Positions 45,019-54,052 are shown, counted from the stretch's first letter. The stretch is 64,000 nt of DNA from an uncultured Pelagibacteraceae bacterium (GCA_902589175.1 CACIRX010000004.1:1-64000); one strand, 5' to 3'. Translations and numbers: made by a program. The notes: generated by a model from the letters alone, not told the origin.

Positions 45019-45570
45019 TTAACTTTTTTTCTTTACCACACCTACAAGCGCTGGTCTTAGAAGTCTATCTCCAATTTTGTATCCCTCTTGAACAACTTCA
45101 GCAACAGTTCCTGCCTCTTGATCATCCTTTTCAACTTCATACATTGCTTGGTGTACATTTGGATCAAATTGCTCACCCAGTGATTTAATTTGTTCAATCT
45201 TGAATCTTTCAAAAGTAGATATAATTTGTTTTTCGGTAAGCTCAATTCCCTCAAATAGTTGTAAAAGACCGTCTGATTTCTCTTTTACTTCTTTAACTTT
45301 AACTGAAGCTATAGCTCTCTGGAGATTATCGAGAACTGATAGTATCTCTTTTGCGAAGTTTGAAATTACGTAATTGCTTAAGTCCTCTTTTTCCCTGTCA
45401 AATCTTTTTCTTAGATTTTCATTTTCAGCTAGGCTGGTTAGAAGCTTACTTTCAAGCTCTTTAAGCTTATCATCATTATCAGCACCTACTTTTTCTGTCT
45501 TTTCTTCAGAATTATTATCTACTTCGGTAGGCTTAGGATCTAAATTTTTTTTATTTTTATTTTTGGCCAT
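45019..45570 (-). CDS. grpE: Nucleotide exchange factor GrpE
   Basis: The 183-residue protein has a charged, low-complexity start (NKNKKNLDPKPTEVDNN), a long coiled coil (DDKLKELESKLLTSLAENENLRKRFDREKED) and the GrpE core. The core includes ILSVLDNLQRAIASV, GIELTEKQIISTFERFKIEQI, GEQFDPNVHQAMYEVE and GTVAEVVQEGYKIGDRLLRPALVGV. It releases ADP from DnaK. It lies upstream of dnaK on the same strand with 123 bases between, so dnaK probably has its own promoter. It is divergent from rph. Confidence 0.96.
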   Translation of the reverse strand: MAKNKNKKNLDPKPTEVDNNSEEKTEKVGADNDDKLKELESKLLTSLAENENLRKRFDREKEDLSNYVISNFAKEILSVLDNLQRAIASVKVKEVKEKSDGLLQLFEGIELTEKQIISTFERFKIEQIKSLGEQFDPNVHQAMYEVEKDDQEAGTVAEVVQEGYKIGDRLLRPALVGVVKKKS

Positions 45571-45575
45571 ATCTA

Positions 45576-45606
45576 ATTATGTAATGATCTATATTATTTT
45601 CGTCAA
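45576..45606 (-). promoter_or_regulatory. Candidate grpE promoter
   Basis: On the minus strand TTGACG (complement of 45601-45606, five of six against the -35 consensus) is followed after 19 bases by CATAAT (complement of 45576-45581, five of six against TATAAT). The -10 ends 6 bases before the grpE ATG, so a transcript from here would be almost leaderless. The region is shared with the divergent rph promoter. Confidence 0.3.
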
Positions 45607-45613
45607 TACATAG

Positions 45614-45619
45614 TATAAT
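45614..45619 (+). promoter_or_regulatory. Candidate -10 element of rph
   Basis: A perfect TATAAT ends 11 bases before the rph ATG at 45630. No Shine-Dalgarno precedes the ATG and the -35 at the right distance is poor. A start about 7 bases after the -10 would give a leader of only a few bases. Confidence 0.3.
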
Positions 45620-45629
45620 TTATCACTCA

Positions 45630-46343
45630 ATGAGAAATAATAGAAATATTAACCAACTAAGAGATATAGAAATAATTCCTAATTTTTCATACAATCCGGA
45701 AGGCTCATGTTTAATTAAATGTGGTAATACACATGTGATCTGCAGTGCATCACTTGATAGAAATTTACCAAGATGGTTAAAAAATTCAGAGACTGGGTGG
45801 GTAACAGCAGAATATGGGATGATACCAAGATCAACTTCTGAGAGAATGTCTAGAGAAGCAGCTAAAGGCAAACAATCTGGTAGAACACAGGAAATCCAAA
45901 GACTAATTGGAAGATCATTAAGATCCATAGCTAATTTAGAAGATTTAAGAGAATTACAAATAATAATAGACTGTGATGTTATTCAAGCAGATGGTGGAAC
46001 AAGAACCGCTTCAATTTCAGGTTCATTTATCGCACTTCAATTGTGCATAAATAATATGCTTAATAAAAAAATTATAAAAAGAAATCCAATAAGTGAATAT
46101 GTTGCCGCAATCAGCTGTGGAATTATAAATGGTGAGCCTTATTTAGACTTAGATTTTGAGGAAGATCAAAATGCTGAAGTAGATGCAAACTTTGTAATAA
46201 CAGAAAGTGGTAAGTTAGTTGAAGTACAAATGACTTCGGAAAAAAAACTTTGTGAGGAGAGGTCATTTAATGCAATGTTAGAACTTGCAAAATCAGGGAT
46301 CTCTGAGATTATCCAAATGCAAAAACAAATCTTAAGTGATTAA
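45630..46343 (+). CDS. rph: Ribonuclease PH
   Basis: The 237-residue phosphorolytic exoribonuclease trims tRNA 3' ends. It has MRNNRNINQLRDIEIIPNF at the start, SCLIKCGNTHVICSASLDR near 29, GWVTAEYGMIPRST near 55, GRTQEIQRLIGRSLRSI near 82, and IIDCDVIQADGGTRTASISGSFIAL near 110. LDLDFEEDQNAEVDANFV and VEVQMTSEKK follow. It pairs with rdgB, whose GTG start lies 8 bases before the rph stop, a common bacterial pairing. Confidence 0.97.
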   Translation: MRNNRNINQLRDIEIIPNFSYNPEGSCLIKCGNTHVICSASLDRNLPRWLKNSETGWVTAEYGMIPRSTSERMSREAAKGKQSGRTQEIQRLIGRSLRSIANLEDLRELQIIIDCDVIQADGGTRTASISGSFIALQLCINNMLNKKIIKRNPISEYVAAISCGIINGEPYLDLDFEEDQNAEVDANFVITESGKLVEVQMTSEKKLCEERSFNAMLELAKSGISEIIQMQKQILSD

Positions 46344-46950
46344 AAATATAAAAGAAATAGTTATTGCCAGTCATAATGAAGGAAAGGTGAGAGAAATCAG
46401 ATCTTTATTGAAGCCAATGGGATTCAAAATTTACTCTGCAAAAAAATTTTGTATCAATGAACCAATTGAAAACGGAAAAACTTTTAAAGAAAACTCTCTA
46501 ATAAAATCAAAAAATGCAGCCAAAAAATCAGGCATTCCTGCCATAGCTGACGATAGTGGTCTTTGTATTTTATCACTTGGTAATCAACCTGGAATATACT
46601 CAGCCAGATGGGCAGGCAAGGATAAAAATTTCGATACGGCAATTAGAAGAATACAAAAAAAAATTTACACAAATAATCTTACGAATAAAAGCTCTCGAAA
46701 AGCTTTTTTTTGTTGTGCTTTATCCATTTATTTTCCAGATAATAATTACAGAGTATTCGAAGGAAAAAAATATGGACATGTTCAATTTCCCCCTCTAGGT
46801 AAAAATGGCTTTGGATATGATCCTATATTTGTACCAATTGGTTATAAAAAAACATTTGGTGAAATGAACTTCAATTATAAAGAGAGAATAAGTCACCGAT
46901 CAATTGCGTTCAAAAAAATGAAAACGTATCTAGAAAAATTTAAAGATTAA
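46336..46950 (+). CDS. rdgB: Non-canonical purine NTP pyrophosphatase (RdgB/HAM1)
   Basis: The 204-residue enzyme removes ITP, dITP and XTP from the nucleotide pool. It starts at a GTG and shows EIVIASHNEGKVREIRSLL at 7-25, ENGKTFKENSLIKSKNAAKKSGIPAIADDSGLCI near 45-78, PGIYSARWAG near 84, GKNGFGYDPIFVPIGYKKTFGEM and ISHRSIAFKKM near the C-terminus. It is coupled to rph by overlap and meets the LpoA-like gene in a shared TTAA. Confidence 0.96.
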   Translation: MIKNIKEIVIASHNEGKVREIRSLLKPMGFKIYSAKKFCINEPIENGKTFKENSLIKSKNAAKKSGIPAIADDSGLCILSLGNQPGIYSARWAGKDKNFDTAIRRIQKKIYTNNLTNKSSRKAFFCCALSIYFPDNNYRVFEGKKYGHVQFPPLGKNGFGYDPIFVPIGYKKTFGEMNFNYKERISHRSIAFKKMKTYLEKFKD

Positions 46951-48242
46951 TTTAATAGAATGAATTTTTGATTCTTTATTTTATATATTTTTGGTTGACG
47001 TGAAACATTGCCATCTGAAGTTATTTTAAACCATCCATCTATGCCAATAAAACCTTTGGTATTATGTAGTTTGTTTGTTGTGAAATTGTTTTTGTCTTGA
47101 TGAAGATTACTGATGAGTCCAACAATATCATAACTTAATGTCGCTAAAGGGTGTGGCTTAGAATTAAAAATTCCCAAATACATATCCTCAAATTTTCTCC
47201 GATTATCTATGTCAAGTGACGTGAAGTATCCATTTTCTAAACCTGGTTCCTTTAGTGCTAAATTTTTAGCCCATAATGAACTTCCGATATATTGTACTTT
47301 TTTAGGATCCACATCATAGTATGGAAGTATAGAGCTGAAGTTTGATACCTCTTGAAAATTTTGTGCAAAAATCATTAAGGCTTCAAAGCTTAATTCACCG
47401 TATGTATCTAATTTTTTTAACTTTTTCAATTCCTCTTTAGCCTTTTCAGAATTTTCTATCTCCAATTGTTGTATTCTTTTTTCTAAATTAGTTTTTCTTT
47501 CCTCAAAATTTGAAAGATTCTTCGAAACATTATAAAAATTTGGAAAGTTCGGATCATAGAAAGTAAAAATAAACGATGATGAATTGTTTTTAGACTGAAA
47601 TTTTTTAATTTCTCTTTCAACACGACTTCCAAATTGATTTCTTGGAATTAATACAGCATATTTTTTTAAATTACGTTTAATGGAATAGTCTAGTAACCCT
47701 TTTATTTCATCTTCTAACGTGAGCCCAAACACATATAATCTGTCGTCTTGTATTTCAGAATTATTAGAAAGTGCTATGATTGGTATAGCTTTATTTTTTG
47801 TAATCTCTCTAACCTGATTTACTTTATCTGAGAAAACCGGCCCAATAATTATATCTATATTACCTTCAAGTACTCTATATAATCGAGATAATAACTGCTC
47901 TTCATCACCTGTATCAATTATTGTAAATATGATTTTTTTGTTATTTTTTTTTTCAACTGCCAATTGTGCTGAGTTTAATAACGATTTACCTATCTGATAA
48001 TGTTTACCGCTTAAAGGTAGCATTAAAACAATATTAAGAAATTTCTTTTGAGTAATATCCTTTTCTTCATTTAATATCTGTATTGATAATGAATTATTAT
48101 TATTTTTATTCTTATTATCTAATTTTATAGATTTATTATATGTGTTAGTTTCAATTTGGTAATTAGTTGGAGTTTCACAGCTAAGAAAGCTAATGAATGC
48201 AAAGAAAGCTATTAATAATATAACTTTTTTTTTGAGATACAT
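46947..48242 (-). CDS. Penicillin-binding protein activator (LpoA/LppC-like lipoprotein)
   Basis: The 431-residue lipoprotein has a signal ending FISFLSC (lipid Cys22), then a low-complexity Asn/Lys linker. From about residue 68 it has a periplasmic-binding-protein type 1 fold: LNIVLMLPLSGKHYQIGKSLLNSAQLAVE, IDIIIGPVFSDKVNQVREITKNKAIPIIALSN, and a C-terminal GFIGIDGWFKITSDGNVSRQPKIYKI. LpoA stimulates PBP1A from the outer membrane. Its location head to head with rsmI, as for yraM/yraL in E. coli, supports the call. A coiled-coil-like ENSEKAKEELKKLKKL insert near 260-280 is unusual. Confidence 0.85.
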   Translation of the reverse strand: MYLKKKVILLIAFFAFISFLSCETPTNYQIETNTYNKSIKLDNKNKNNNNSLSIQILNEEKDITQKKFLNIVLMLPLSGKHYQIGKSLLNSAQLAVEKKNNKKIIFTIIDTGDEEQLLSRLYRVLEGNIDIIIGPVFSDKVNQVREITKNKAIPIIALSNNSEIQDDRLYVFGLTLEDEIKGLLDYSIKRNLKKYAVLIPRNQFGSRVEREIKKFQSKNNSSSFIFTFYDPNFPNFYNVSKNLSNFEERKTNLEKRIQQLEIENSEKAKEELKKLKKLDTYGELSFEALMIFAQNFQEVSNFSSILPYYDVDPKKVQYIGSSLWAKNLALKEPGLENGYFTSLDIDNRRKFEDMYLGIFNSKPHPLATLSYDIVGLISNLHQDKNNFTTNKLHNTKGFIGIDGWFKITSDGNVSRQPKIYKIKNQKFILLN

Positions 48243-49130
48243 ATGACCATAAAATTAAATAATTATTATATTAATGAATTATTAGAATACGAAAAGGTTC
48301 AAAATGGATTATACATTGTGGCTACTCCAATTGGTAATTTAGGTGATATTACCCTACGATCTCTTAAAATTCTCTCTTGTGTTGATTTAATCTTATGTGA
48401 AGATACGCGCATTAGTAAGAAATTAATTAACAAATATGGTATTAAAACTCAACTAAAACCATTTCATAAGTTTAACTCAAAAAACTCTATTCCATTAGTA
48501 ATAAAAAAATTACAAGCGGGATTATCAATTGCAATAATATCCGATGCTGGTACGCCAATAATTTCAGACCCAGGTTCAGATCTCATAAAAATTTGTAACG
48601 AAAAAAAAATTAATGTATTTTCATTACCTGGCCCATCAGCGACCATATCAAGCTATGTTTTATCAAGTTTTGCTCAAACATCTTTCATGTTTAGAGGTTT
48701 TTTTCCAAGACATAAAAGAGAAGCCCTAAAAGAATTGGATTTGATAAAAAAACTTGAATGTACTGTAATATTTTTTGAGTCACCTCAGCGAATTCTCAAA
48801 ACACTTAATTTTATCAATTATCATTACGGTAGCTGCGAGATAACATTTGTAAGAGAATTATCCAAAAAAAATGAAGAAGTTATTAATTCAAATATTACAG
48901 CTGTTATTGAAAAATTGACGACTAGAAAAAAGATTTTAGGAGAAATAACATTCGTAGTTAAGCCTCTTTGTCATCGCAATGAAGGTAAAATTTCAAATGA
49001 AGAAATTTTAACACTATCTAATCAACTTATTGATGCAGGGCTCAATATCTCAAAAATTTCAAAAATTTTTTCAACTTACTTCAATCTTTCAAAAAGAGAG
49101 GTATATCAGTTACTAATAAAAAATAAGTAA
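48243..49130 (+). CDS. rsmI: 16S rRNA (cytidine-2'-O) methyltransferase RsmI
   Basis: The 295-residue SAM enzyme methylates the 2'-O of C1402 in 16S rRNA. Family motifs are GLYIVATPIGNLGDITLRSLKIL near 22-44, LCEDTRISKKLINKYGI near 52, IISDAGTPIISDPGSDLI near 98-115, SLPGPSATISSYVLSSF, and FRGFFPRHKREALKELDLI. The start codon lies next to the start of the LpoA-like gene (the hexamer CATATG serves both), and no other in-frame ATG lies before the conserved core. Confidence 0.96.
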   Translation: MTIKLNNYYINELLEYEKVQNGLYIVATPIGNLGDITLRSLKILSCVDLILCEDTRISKKLINKYGIKTQLKPFHKFNSKNSIPLVIKKLQAGLSIAIISDAGTPIISDPGSDLIKICNEKKINVFSLPGPSATISSYVLSSFAQTSFMFRGFFPRHKREALKELDLIKKLECTVIFFESPQRILKTLNFINYHYGSCEITFVRELSKKNEEVINSNITAVIEKLTTRKKILGEITFVVKPLCHRNEGKISNEEILTLSNQLIDAGLNISKISKIFSTYFNLSKREVYQLLIKNK

Positions 49131-49164
49131 TGATACCATTTTTGATATATAATAATTGTTGATA

Positions 49165-49755
49165 ATGAATATTAAATTTGTTTTTACTTTAGTTTATATA
49201 ATCCTTCCCTCTATCTTGATCGCTCACTGTGCACAAGTAGCAACCGGAACAGCTGTAAAGGTAGTTACAGTCAATCAAGAAGCTAGATCAATTGGAGAGT
49301 TTGTTGATGATACAATTATAAAAACTTTAATAAAAAATATATATTTTGATCAAAATGAAAAACTATTTTTTAATATTGACGTTGAGGTGTCACAAGGAAG
49401 AGTGTTATTAACTGGGACAATAGAGAATATTGACCTTAAAATTGAAGCAACACGGATTGCTTGGGGAGTAAAAGGGGTACAAACTGTTATAAATGAAATT
49501 CAAATATCAAACTCAGATAATGTAATTAACTTTGCTGATGATCTTGTTATAAGCACAAAAGTAAAAGGAAAATTAATATTAAATGAAAAAATTAATTCAT
49601 TAAATTATAGCATTGAGACAGTTAATAAGCTGGTCTACATTATAGGCATTGCTGAAAGTGAGGATGAAAAAAATTTAGTAATAAATATTGCGAGAGAAGT
49701 ATATGGTGTTGAGGAAGTGATAGACTATATCTCAATTAAAGTAGACGAATTTTAA
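49165..49755 (+). CDS. BON-domain lipoprotein, DolP-like
   Basis: The 196-residue protein has an N-terminal hydrophobic signal ending IAHCAQVATGTA (Cys22, atypical lipobox), a short spacer with RSIGEFVDDTIIKTLIKN, and two BON repeats (about 55-118 and 125-196) with the 'V....V.L.G.V' pattern: GRVLLTGTIENIDLKIEATRIAW and KLVYIIGIAESEDEKNLVINIAREVYGVEEVIDYI. DolP supports outer-membrane integrity in E. coli, where it lies in the same rsmI-lpoA neighbourhood. The ATG at 49165 is preferred over the upstream TTGs. Confidence 0.85.
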   Translation: MNIKFVFTLVYIILPSILIAHCAQVATGTAVKVVTVNQEARSIGEFVDDTIIKTLIKNIYFDQNEKLFFNIDVEVSQGRVLLTGTIENIDLKIEATRIAWGVKGVQTVINEIQISNSDNVINFADDLVISTKVKGKLILNEKINSLNYSIETVNKLVYIIGIAESEDEKNLVINIAREVYGVEEVIDYISIKVDEF

Positions 49756-49760
49756 TTTAA

Positions 49761-50690
49761 ATGAATATAGGTTTTCAAATTGATGAAATTGATAGGCTCA
49801 ATATTAAGACTGACAGTTCCTTACCGTTAATTTTAGAATCTCAAAAAAGAAAAAATAAAAATTTTTATTTTTTGCCAAGTAGTCTAACGTATAAAAATAA
49901 TCTGGTATACGCTCAGGCTAGAGAAATTTCTTTTAAAGACAATAAATTAAAAAATTATGTTATTGGTGACCCAAAAAAAGTAAGGGTTAATAATTTTAAT
50001 TATGTATTCATTCGACAGGATCCCCCTTATAATATGGAATATATTTCTTCTATGCATCTCTTAGAGCAAGTAAAAGGTCCTACTAAGTTTATCAATCATC
50101 CGAAAGGGATAAGAAACGCGCCAGAAAAAATCTCAATGCTATCCTATAAAAAAATAATTCCTCCAACAATTATTACTAGAGAAAAAAAAGAAATAAATGA
50201 TTTTATAAGACAAAATGGAAAGTGTGTAATTAAACCTCTATACGGTAATGGAGGTGAAAGTATATTTTTGCTTGATAAGAAGGATGAAAATTATAATCAA
50301 ATCATTGAACGATTCATAGACCAGCTCAAAGAGCCATTTATAATTCAAAAATTTCTATCCGAAATAAAACATGGAGATAAAAGAATAATTTTGGTCAATG
50401 GAGAACCAATTGCAGCTTTGAGAAGGATACCTAAGAGTAACGAAATACGGTCAAATATTCATGTAGGTGGTAACTGTGAAGCAGTCAAAATATCGCGACA
50501 AGATTTAAAAATTTGTGAAGAAATTAGGGGATTTTTAAAAGATGAGGGACTTTTTTTTGTAGGTATTGATGTCATCGGAAAATATTTAACTGAAATTAAT
50601 GTCACGTCACCAACTTGCATACAAGAAATCAAAAAACATCATAGCATTGATATATCAAAAATAATTTGGGATCAGCTTTTAGAAAGATAA
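49761..50690 (+). CDS. gshB: Glutathione synthetase
   Basis: The 309-residue ATP-grasp ligase joins glycine to gamma-glutamylcysteine. It has IGFQIDEIDRLNIKTDSSLPLI at the start, FIRQDPPYNMEYI near 89 (Arg for substrate), FINHPKGIRNAPEKISML near 115, KPLYGNGGESIFLL near 157 (grasp loop), IQKFLSEIKHGDKRIILVNGEPIAALRRIP near 195, and VGIDVIGKYLTEINVTSPTCIQEI near 268. Length is close to the E. coli 316. It starts 5 bases after the BON gene. Confidence 0.95.
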   Translation: MNIGFQIDEIDRLNIKTDSSLPLILESQKRKNKNFYFLPSSLTYKNNLVYAQAREISFKDNKLKNYVIGDPKKVRVNNFNYVFIRQDPPYNMEYISSMHLLEQVKGPTKFINHPKGIRNAPEKISMLSYKKIIPPTIITREKKEINDFIRQNGKCVIKPLYGNGGESIFLLDKKDENYNQIIERFIDQLKEPFIIQKFLSEIKHGDKRIILVNGEPIAALRRIPKSNEIRSNIHVGGNCEAVKISRQDLKICEEIRGFLKDEGLFFVGIDVIGKYLTEINVTSPTCIQEIKKHHSIDISKIIWDQLLER

Positions 50691-50700
50691 TTAACGTACC

Positions 50701-51663
50701 ATGAGCATACAATCAAAAATACTCAACTTCATGCTTAAAAAATATGTAAAAGATGTCCAGCCTCCTGTTGAACATAGATCTTATATCGAAGCAAGAAAAA
50801 TGATGAACCAAGAAGGTTATACTGATCAAGATAATTCATTAGGATCCAAAATATTGCAAAAAATAATCTTTAATAGAACTAAATCGTCTATCGGTATTAA
50901 TGAAATTAATTTAAACGGTATTAGAACTTTACATTTTATGAATGAAAACTCTGATAAAAAAAAATGTATACTATATTTTCATGGTGGAGGATATGTTGCT
51001 GGGTCACCTGAAACGCACCAAAATATGCTTATATCACTTGCAAAGTTATCTTCAATTCAAATATTTGCTATTGATTATTCATTGTCGCCTGAAAGTAATT
51101 TTCCAAAGGCAATCAATGAGGCGATAAGCAGTTACAACGCCTTATTAGAAAAAGGATTTAAAAATGAAAATATATTTTTTGGTGGGGACTCTGCGGGGGG
51201 CAATCTAACATTAGTCAGTACACTAAAATTACAGGAACTAAGCCAAAAATTACCATCAAAAATTTTTTTACTATCACCTTGGACAGACTTAACTGGAGAG
51301 GGAAGAAGTATCAAAGAAAATTCAAAGTCAGATCCATATTTGTCATATGATAATTGGTTGAACACATCACTCTCTATGCAGAAAACTGTCAGAGAATGGT
51401 ACGCTCCAAATCAGAATTATAGAAATCCTCTTATATCACCGGTTTTTGCTAATTATTATAATTATCCAAAAACATTGATTCAAGTTAGTGACATTGAAAT
51501 ACTGTATAGCGACTCCTTAGATCTTGAGTCTAAAATAAAAGTTGGAAACAATGAAGTGAGACTCAGCGTTTACAAAAATTTACCTCATGTTTGGCAGATT
51601 TTTGGTTTTTTACCTGAAGCGAAGCAAGCGCTTAATGAGATCTCAAATTTTTTAAAAAATTAA
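50701..51663 (+). CDS. Alpha/beta hydrolase of the hormone-sensitive-lipase (HSL) esterase family
   Basis: The 320-residue protein has the HSL oxyanion motif YFHGGGYVAGSPETH near 91-105, the nucleophile GDSAGGN near 158-164, an acid residue near SDIEILYSDSLDLESK and the catalytic His in LPHVWQIF near 295. SLSPESNFPKAINEAISSYNALL is the usual segment between the first two. It is an esterase or lipase of unknown natural substrate. It lies 10 bases after gshB and shares a TTAA stop with the maeB gene. Confidence 0.9.
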   Translation: MSIQSKILNFMLKKYVKDVQPPVEHRSYIEARKMMNQEGYTDQDNSLGSKILQKIIFNRTKSSIGINEINLNGIRTLHFMNENSDKKKCILYFHGGGYVAGSPETHQNMLISLAKLSSIQIFAIDYSLSPESNFPKAINEAISSYNALLEKGFKNENIFFGGDSAGGNLTLVSTLKLQELSQKLPSKIFLLSPWTDLTGEGRSIKENSKSDPYLSYDNWLNTSLSMQKTVREWYAPNQNYRNPLISPVFANYYNYPKTLIQVSDIEILYSDSLDLESKIKVGNNEVRLSVYKNLPHVWQIFGFLPEAKQALNEISNFLKN

Positions 51664-53927
51664 CTCTTAAATGCCGATAATGCAGCTAAGTTAACAATGT
51701 CTGCAACATTCGCGCCTAAAGGTGCAATTTGTATGCTTTCTTTAAAGCCAACTAAGTAGGGTCCAACAAGTGTGCCGCCACCCAACTCCTGAAGCATCTT
51801 TGTTGAAATGCTCGCACTGTGAATAGCTGGCATAATTAACAAGTTTGCAGGACCAGATAATTTACAAAATGGATAAAGGTTCATTAAGTTTTCGTTCAAA
51901 GCAGTATTTGCCCCCATTTCTCCGTCATATTCGAAATCCAAATTTCTTTCATCAAGAATCTTCTTCGCATCTCTCATATATACTGATCTCTCAGTAAATG
52001 GTTTTCCAAAATTTGAATATGATACTAGAGCAGCTCTTGGTTCAATGCCAAATATTTCTCTAACTACCTCAGCACTTTCTTGTGTGATATTTGCTAATTG
52101 AGAGGCATTGGGCATATCATGTACATTTGAGTCTGCAACAAAAATAGTTCTTCCATTACATAACATTACTGTCATACCAAGAATGGTTTTGTTTGGTATT
52201 GGATCAAGTACATATTCAATACTCTCTAAAGAGGCTGCATAGCTTCTTGTTAAGCCACAAACCATTGCATCGGCTTCTTTTAAAGAAACCATACATGCTG
52301 CGAAAACATTTCTTTCTCGATTTAAGAGATCTAAACAATCCTTTTTTAAAAATCCTTTTCTTTGTAAACGATGATAGATGTGTTCAGCGTATCTATCATG
52401 TTCTGATTTATTTCTAGTGCTGTGTATTTCCATTTGATCAAAAAAATCTAAACCCATTTCCTGCATTTTGTTTTTTATGACATCATCTCTCCCAATTAAA
52501 ATAGGAGTGCCCATTCTGTTATTAAGGAAAATTACAGCAGCCCTAATCATATCTTCCTCTTCTCCTTCAGTGAAAATAACTCTTTTGGGATTTTCTTTAA
52601 CTTCTTGAAAAACTTTTTGAAGAAGGCCAGCTGATGGATTAAGTCTTGCGGATAATTCGTCTGAATAGTTTTCCATGTCTACTATTGCTTTTCTAGCGAC
52701 ACCAGTGTCCATAGCAGCCTTCGCAACTGCAGGAGGAACCTTACTGATTAGTCTTGGATCAAAGGGAGAAGGAATAATATAATCTGGTCCATATTGTGGT
52801 CTTTTACCTGGATATGCGTTTGCTACTTCGTCTGGCACATCTTCTTTTGCCAGGTCAGCAATGGATTTAGCCGCAGCTATCTTCATTTCAAGATTAATCG
52901 TTTTTGCCCTAACGTCTAGTGCACCCCTGAATATATAGGGAAATCCAAGTACATTGTTAACTTGATTAGGATAGTCAGACCTTCCGGTTGCAATAATAGC
53001 ATCATCTCTACACTCTTTAATCTTTTCAGGTAATATCTCCGGCTCAGGATTTGCCATTGCAAAAATGATTGGTTTTTCTGCCATAGATAAAACCATTTTT
53101 TGGGTAAGAATATTGCCAATTGAAAGTCCAAAAAAAATATCCGCACCTTCCAGAGCATCTTCTAGAGTTCTGCATTGTGTTTTTACAGCATGAGCAGATT
53201 TCCATTGATTCATGTTTTCTTTTCTTTCAGTGTGTATAACTCCTTTGGTATCGCATAGTATTGCATTTGCATTGGGCATGCCCATAGCTTTTAAAAGCTC
53301 CAGACAAGCAATACCTGCAGCACCCGCGCCATTTACGACAATTTTAACTTCATTAATTTTTTTTCCAGTAAGGTCTAGCGCATTAATAAGTGCAGCCGCA
53401 GATATAATTGCAGTACCATGTTGGTCATCATGGAAAATAGGTATGTCCATTATTTCTCTAAGTGTGTCTTCAATTATAAAACACTCAGGGGCTCTTATAT
53501 CCTCAAGATTTATTCCACCAAAAGAAGGTCCTAAATACTTTACAGAATTAATAAATTTTTCAGCATCCTCAGTGTCAATTTCTAAATCAATTGAGTCAAT
53601 GTCTGAAAATCTTTTAAATAAAACTGATTTACCCTCCATTACTGGTTTTGATGCATGTGCGCCTAAATTACCAAGTCCTAATATTGCAGTTCCATTAGAT
53701 ATTACTGCGACTATATTCCCCTTACTTGTATAGTCATATACTGTACTTTTATCATCAGCAATGGCATTAACAGGAGCGGCAACTCCAGGCGAATAAGCCA
53801 GAGATAGATCTCTTTGAGTTTCAAGTGGTTTTGTTGCCTTAATTTCTATTTTACCTGGCTTACCTTGTGCATGAAACACCAACGCTTCTTTTTCACTAAA
53901 ATGTTCTTCCCTATCTTTTTTTGTCAT
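51660..53927 (-). CDS. maeB: NADP-dependent malic enzyme with phosphotransacetylase-like domain
   Basis: The 755-residue protein decarboxylates malate to pyruvate and makes NADPH. The malic-enzyme half has AYSPGVAAPVNAI near 44, VISNGTAILGLGNLGAHASKPVMEGK near 74-99, GGINLEDIRAPECFIIED and IFHDDQHGTAIISAAALINAL near 161. VVNGAGAAGIACLELL (NAD loop) and AMANPEPEI follow. The C-terminal half from about residue 430 is the phosphotransacetylase-like domain (FTEGEEEDMIRAAV, DAMVCGLTRSYAASL, GGTLVGPYLVGF), thought to be regulatory rather than catalytic. It has a GTG-free ATG start and is divergent from murJ. Confidence 0.95.
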   Translation of the reverse strand: MTKKDREEHFSEKEALVFHAQGKPGKIEIKATKPLETQRDLSLAYSPGVAAPVNAIADDKSTVYDYTSKGNIVAVISNGTAILGLGNLGAHASKPVMEGKSVLFKRFSDIDSIDLEIDTEDAEKFINSVKYLGPSFGGINLEDIRAPECFIIEDTLREIMDIPIFHDDQHGTAIISAAALINALDLTGKKINEVKIVVNGAGAAGIACLELLKAMGMPNANAILCDTKGVIHTERKENMNQWKSAHAVKTQCRTLEDALEGADIFFGLSIGNILTQKMVLSMAEKPIIFAMANPEPEILPEKIKECRDDAIIATGRSDYPNQVNNVLGFPYIFRGALDVRAKTINLEMKIAAAKSIADLAKEDVPDEVANAYPGKRPQYGPDYIIPSPFDPRLISKVPPAVAKAAMDTGVARKAIVDMENYSDELSARLNPSAGLLQKVFQEVKENPKRVIFTEGEEEDMIRAAVIFLNNRMGTPILIGRDDVIKNKMQEMGLDFFDQMEIHSTRNKSEHDRYAEHIYHRLQRKGFLKKDCLDLLNRERNVFAACMVSLKEADAMVCGLTRSYAASLESIEYVLDPIPNKTILGMTVMLCNGRTIFVADSNVHDMPNASQLANITQESAEVVREIFGIEPRAALVSYSNFGKPFTERSVYMRDAKKILDERNLDFEYDGEMGANTALNENLMNLYPFCKLSGPANLLIMPAIHSASISTKMLQELGGGTLVGPYLVGFKESIQIAPLGANVADIVNLAALSAFKS

Positions 53928-54052
53928 TTTTTCTTTTTTGGATTTTATATAGGTTTTTGCCTGCTTTTCAAATTCAAAAGATATATATTGAACAAACCTT
54001 TATTTATTTTTGGAGTTATTTAAAACAAAATAGATTAATAAACAATGTTTAT

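Noticed and set aside
53921..54052. In-frame N-terminal extension of murJ (44 codons).
   Set aside because: It overlaps the start of maeB on the other strand and adds a segment that MurJ proteins do not have. The ATG at 54053 gives the normal start.
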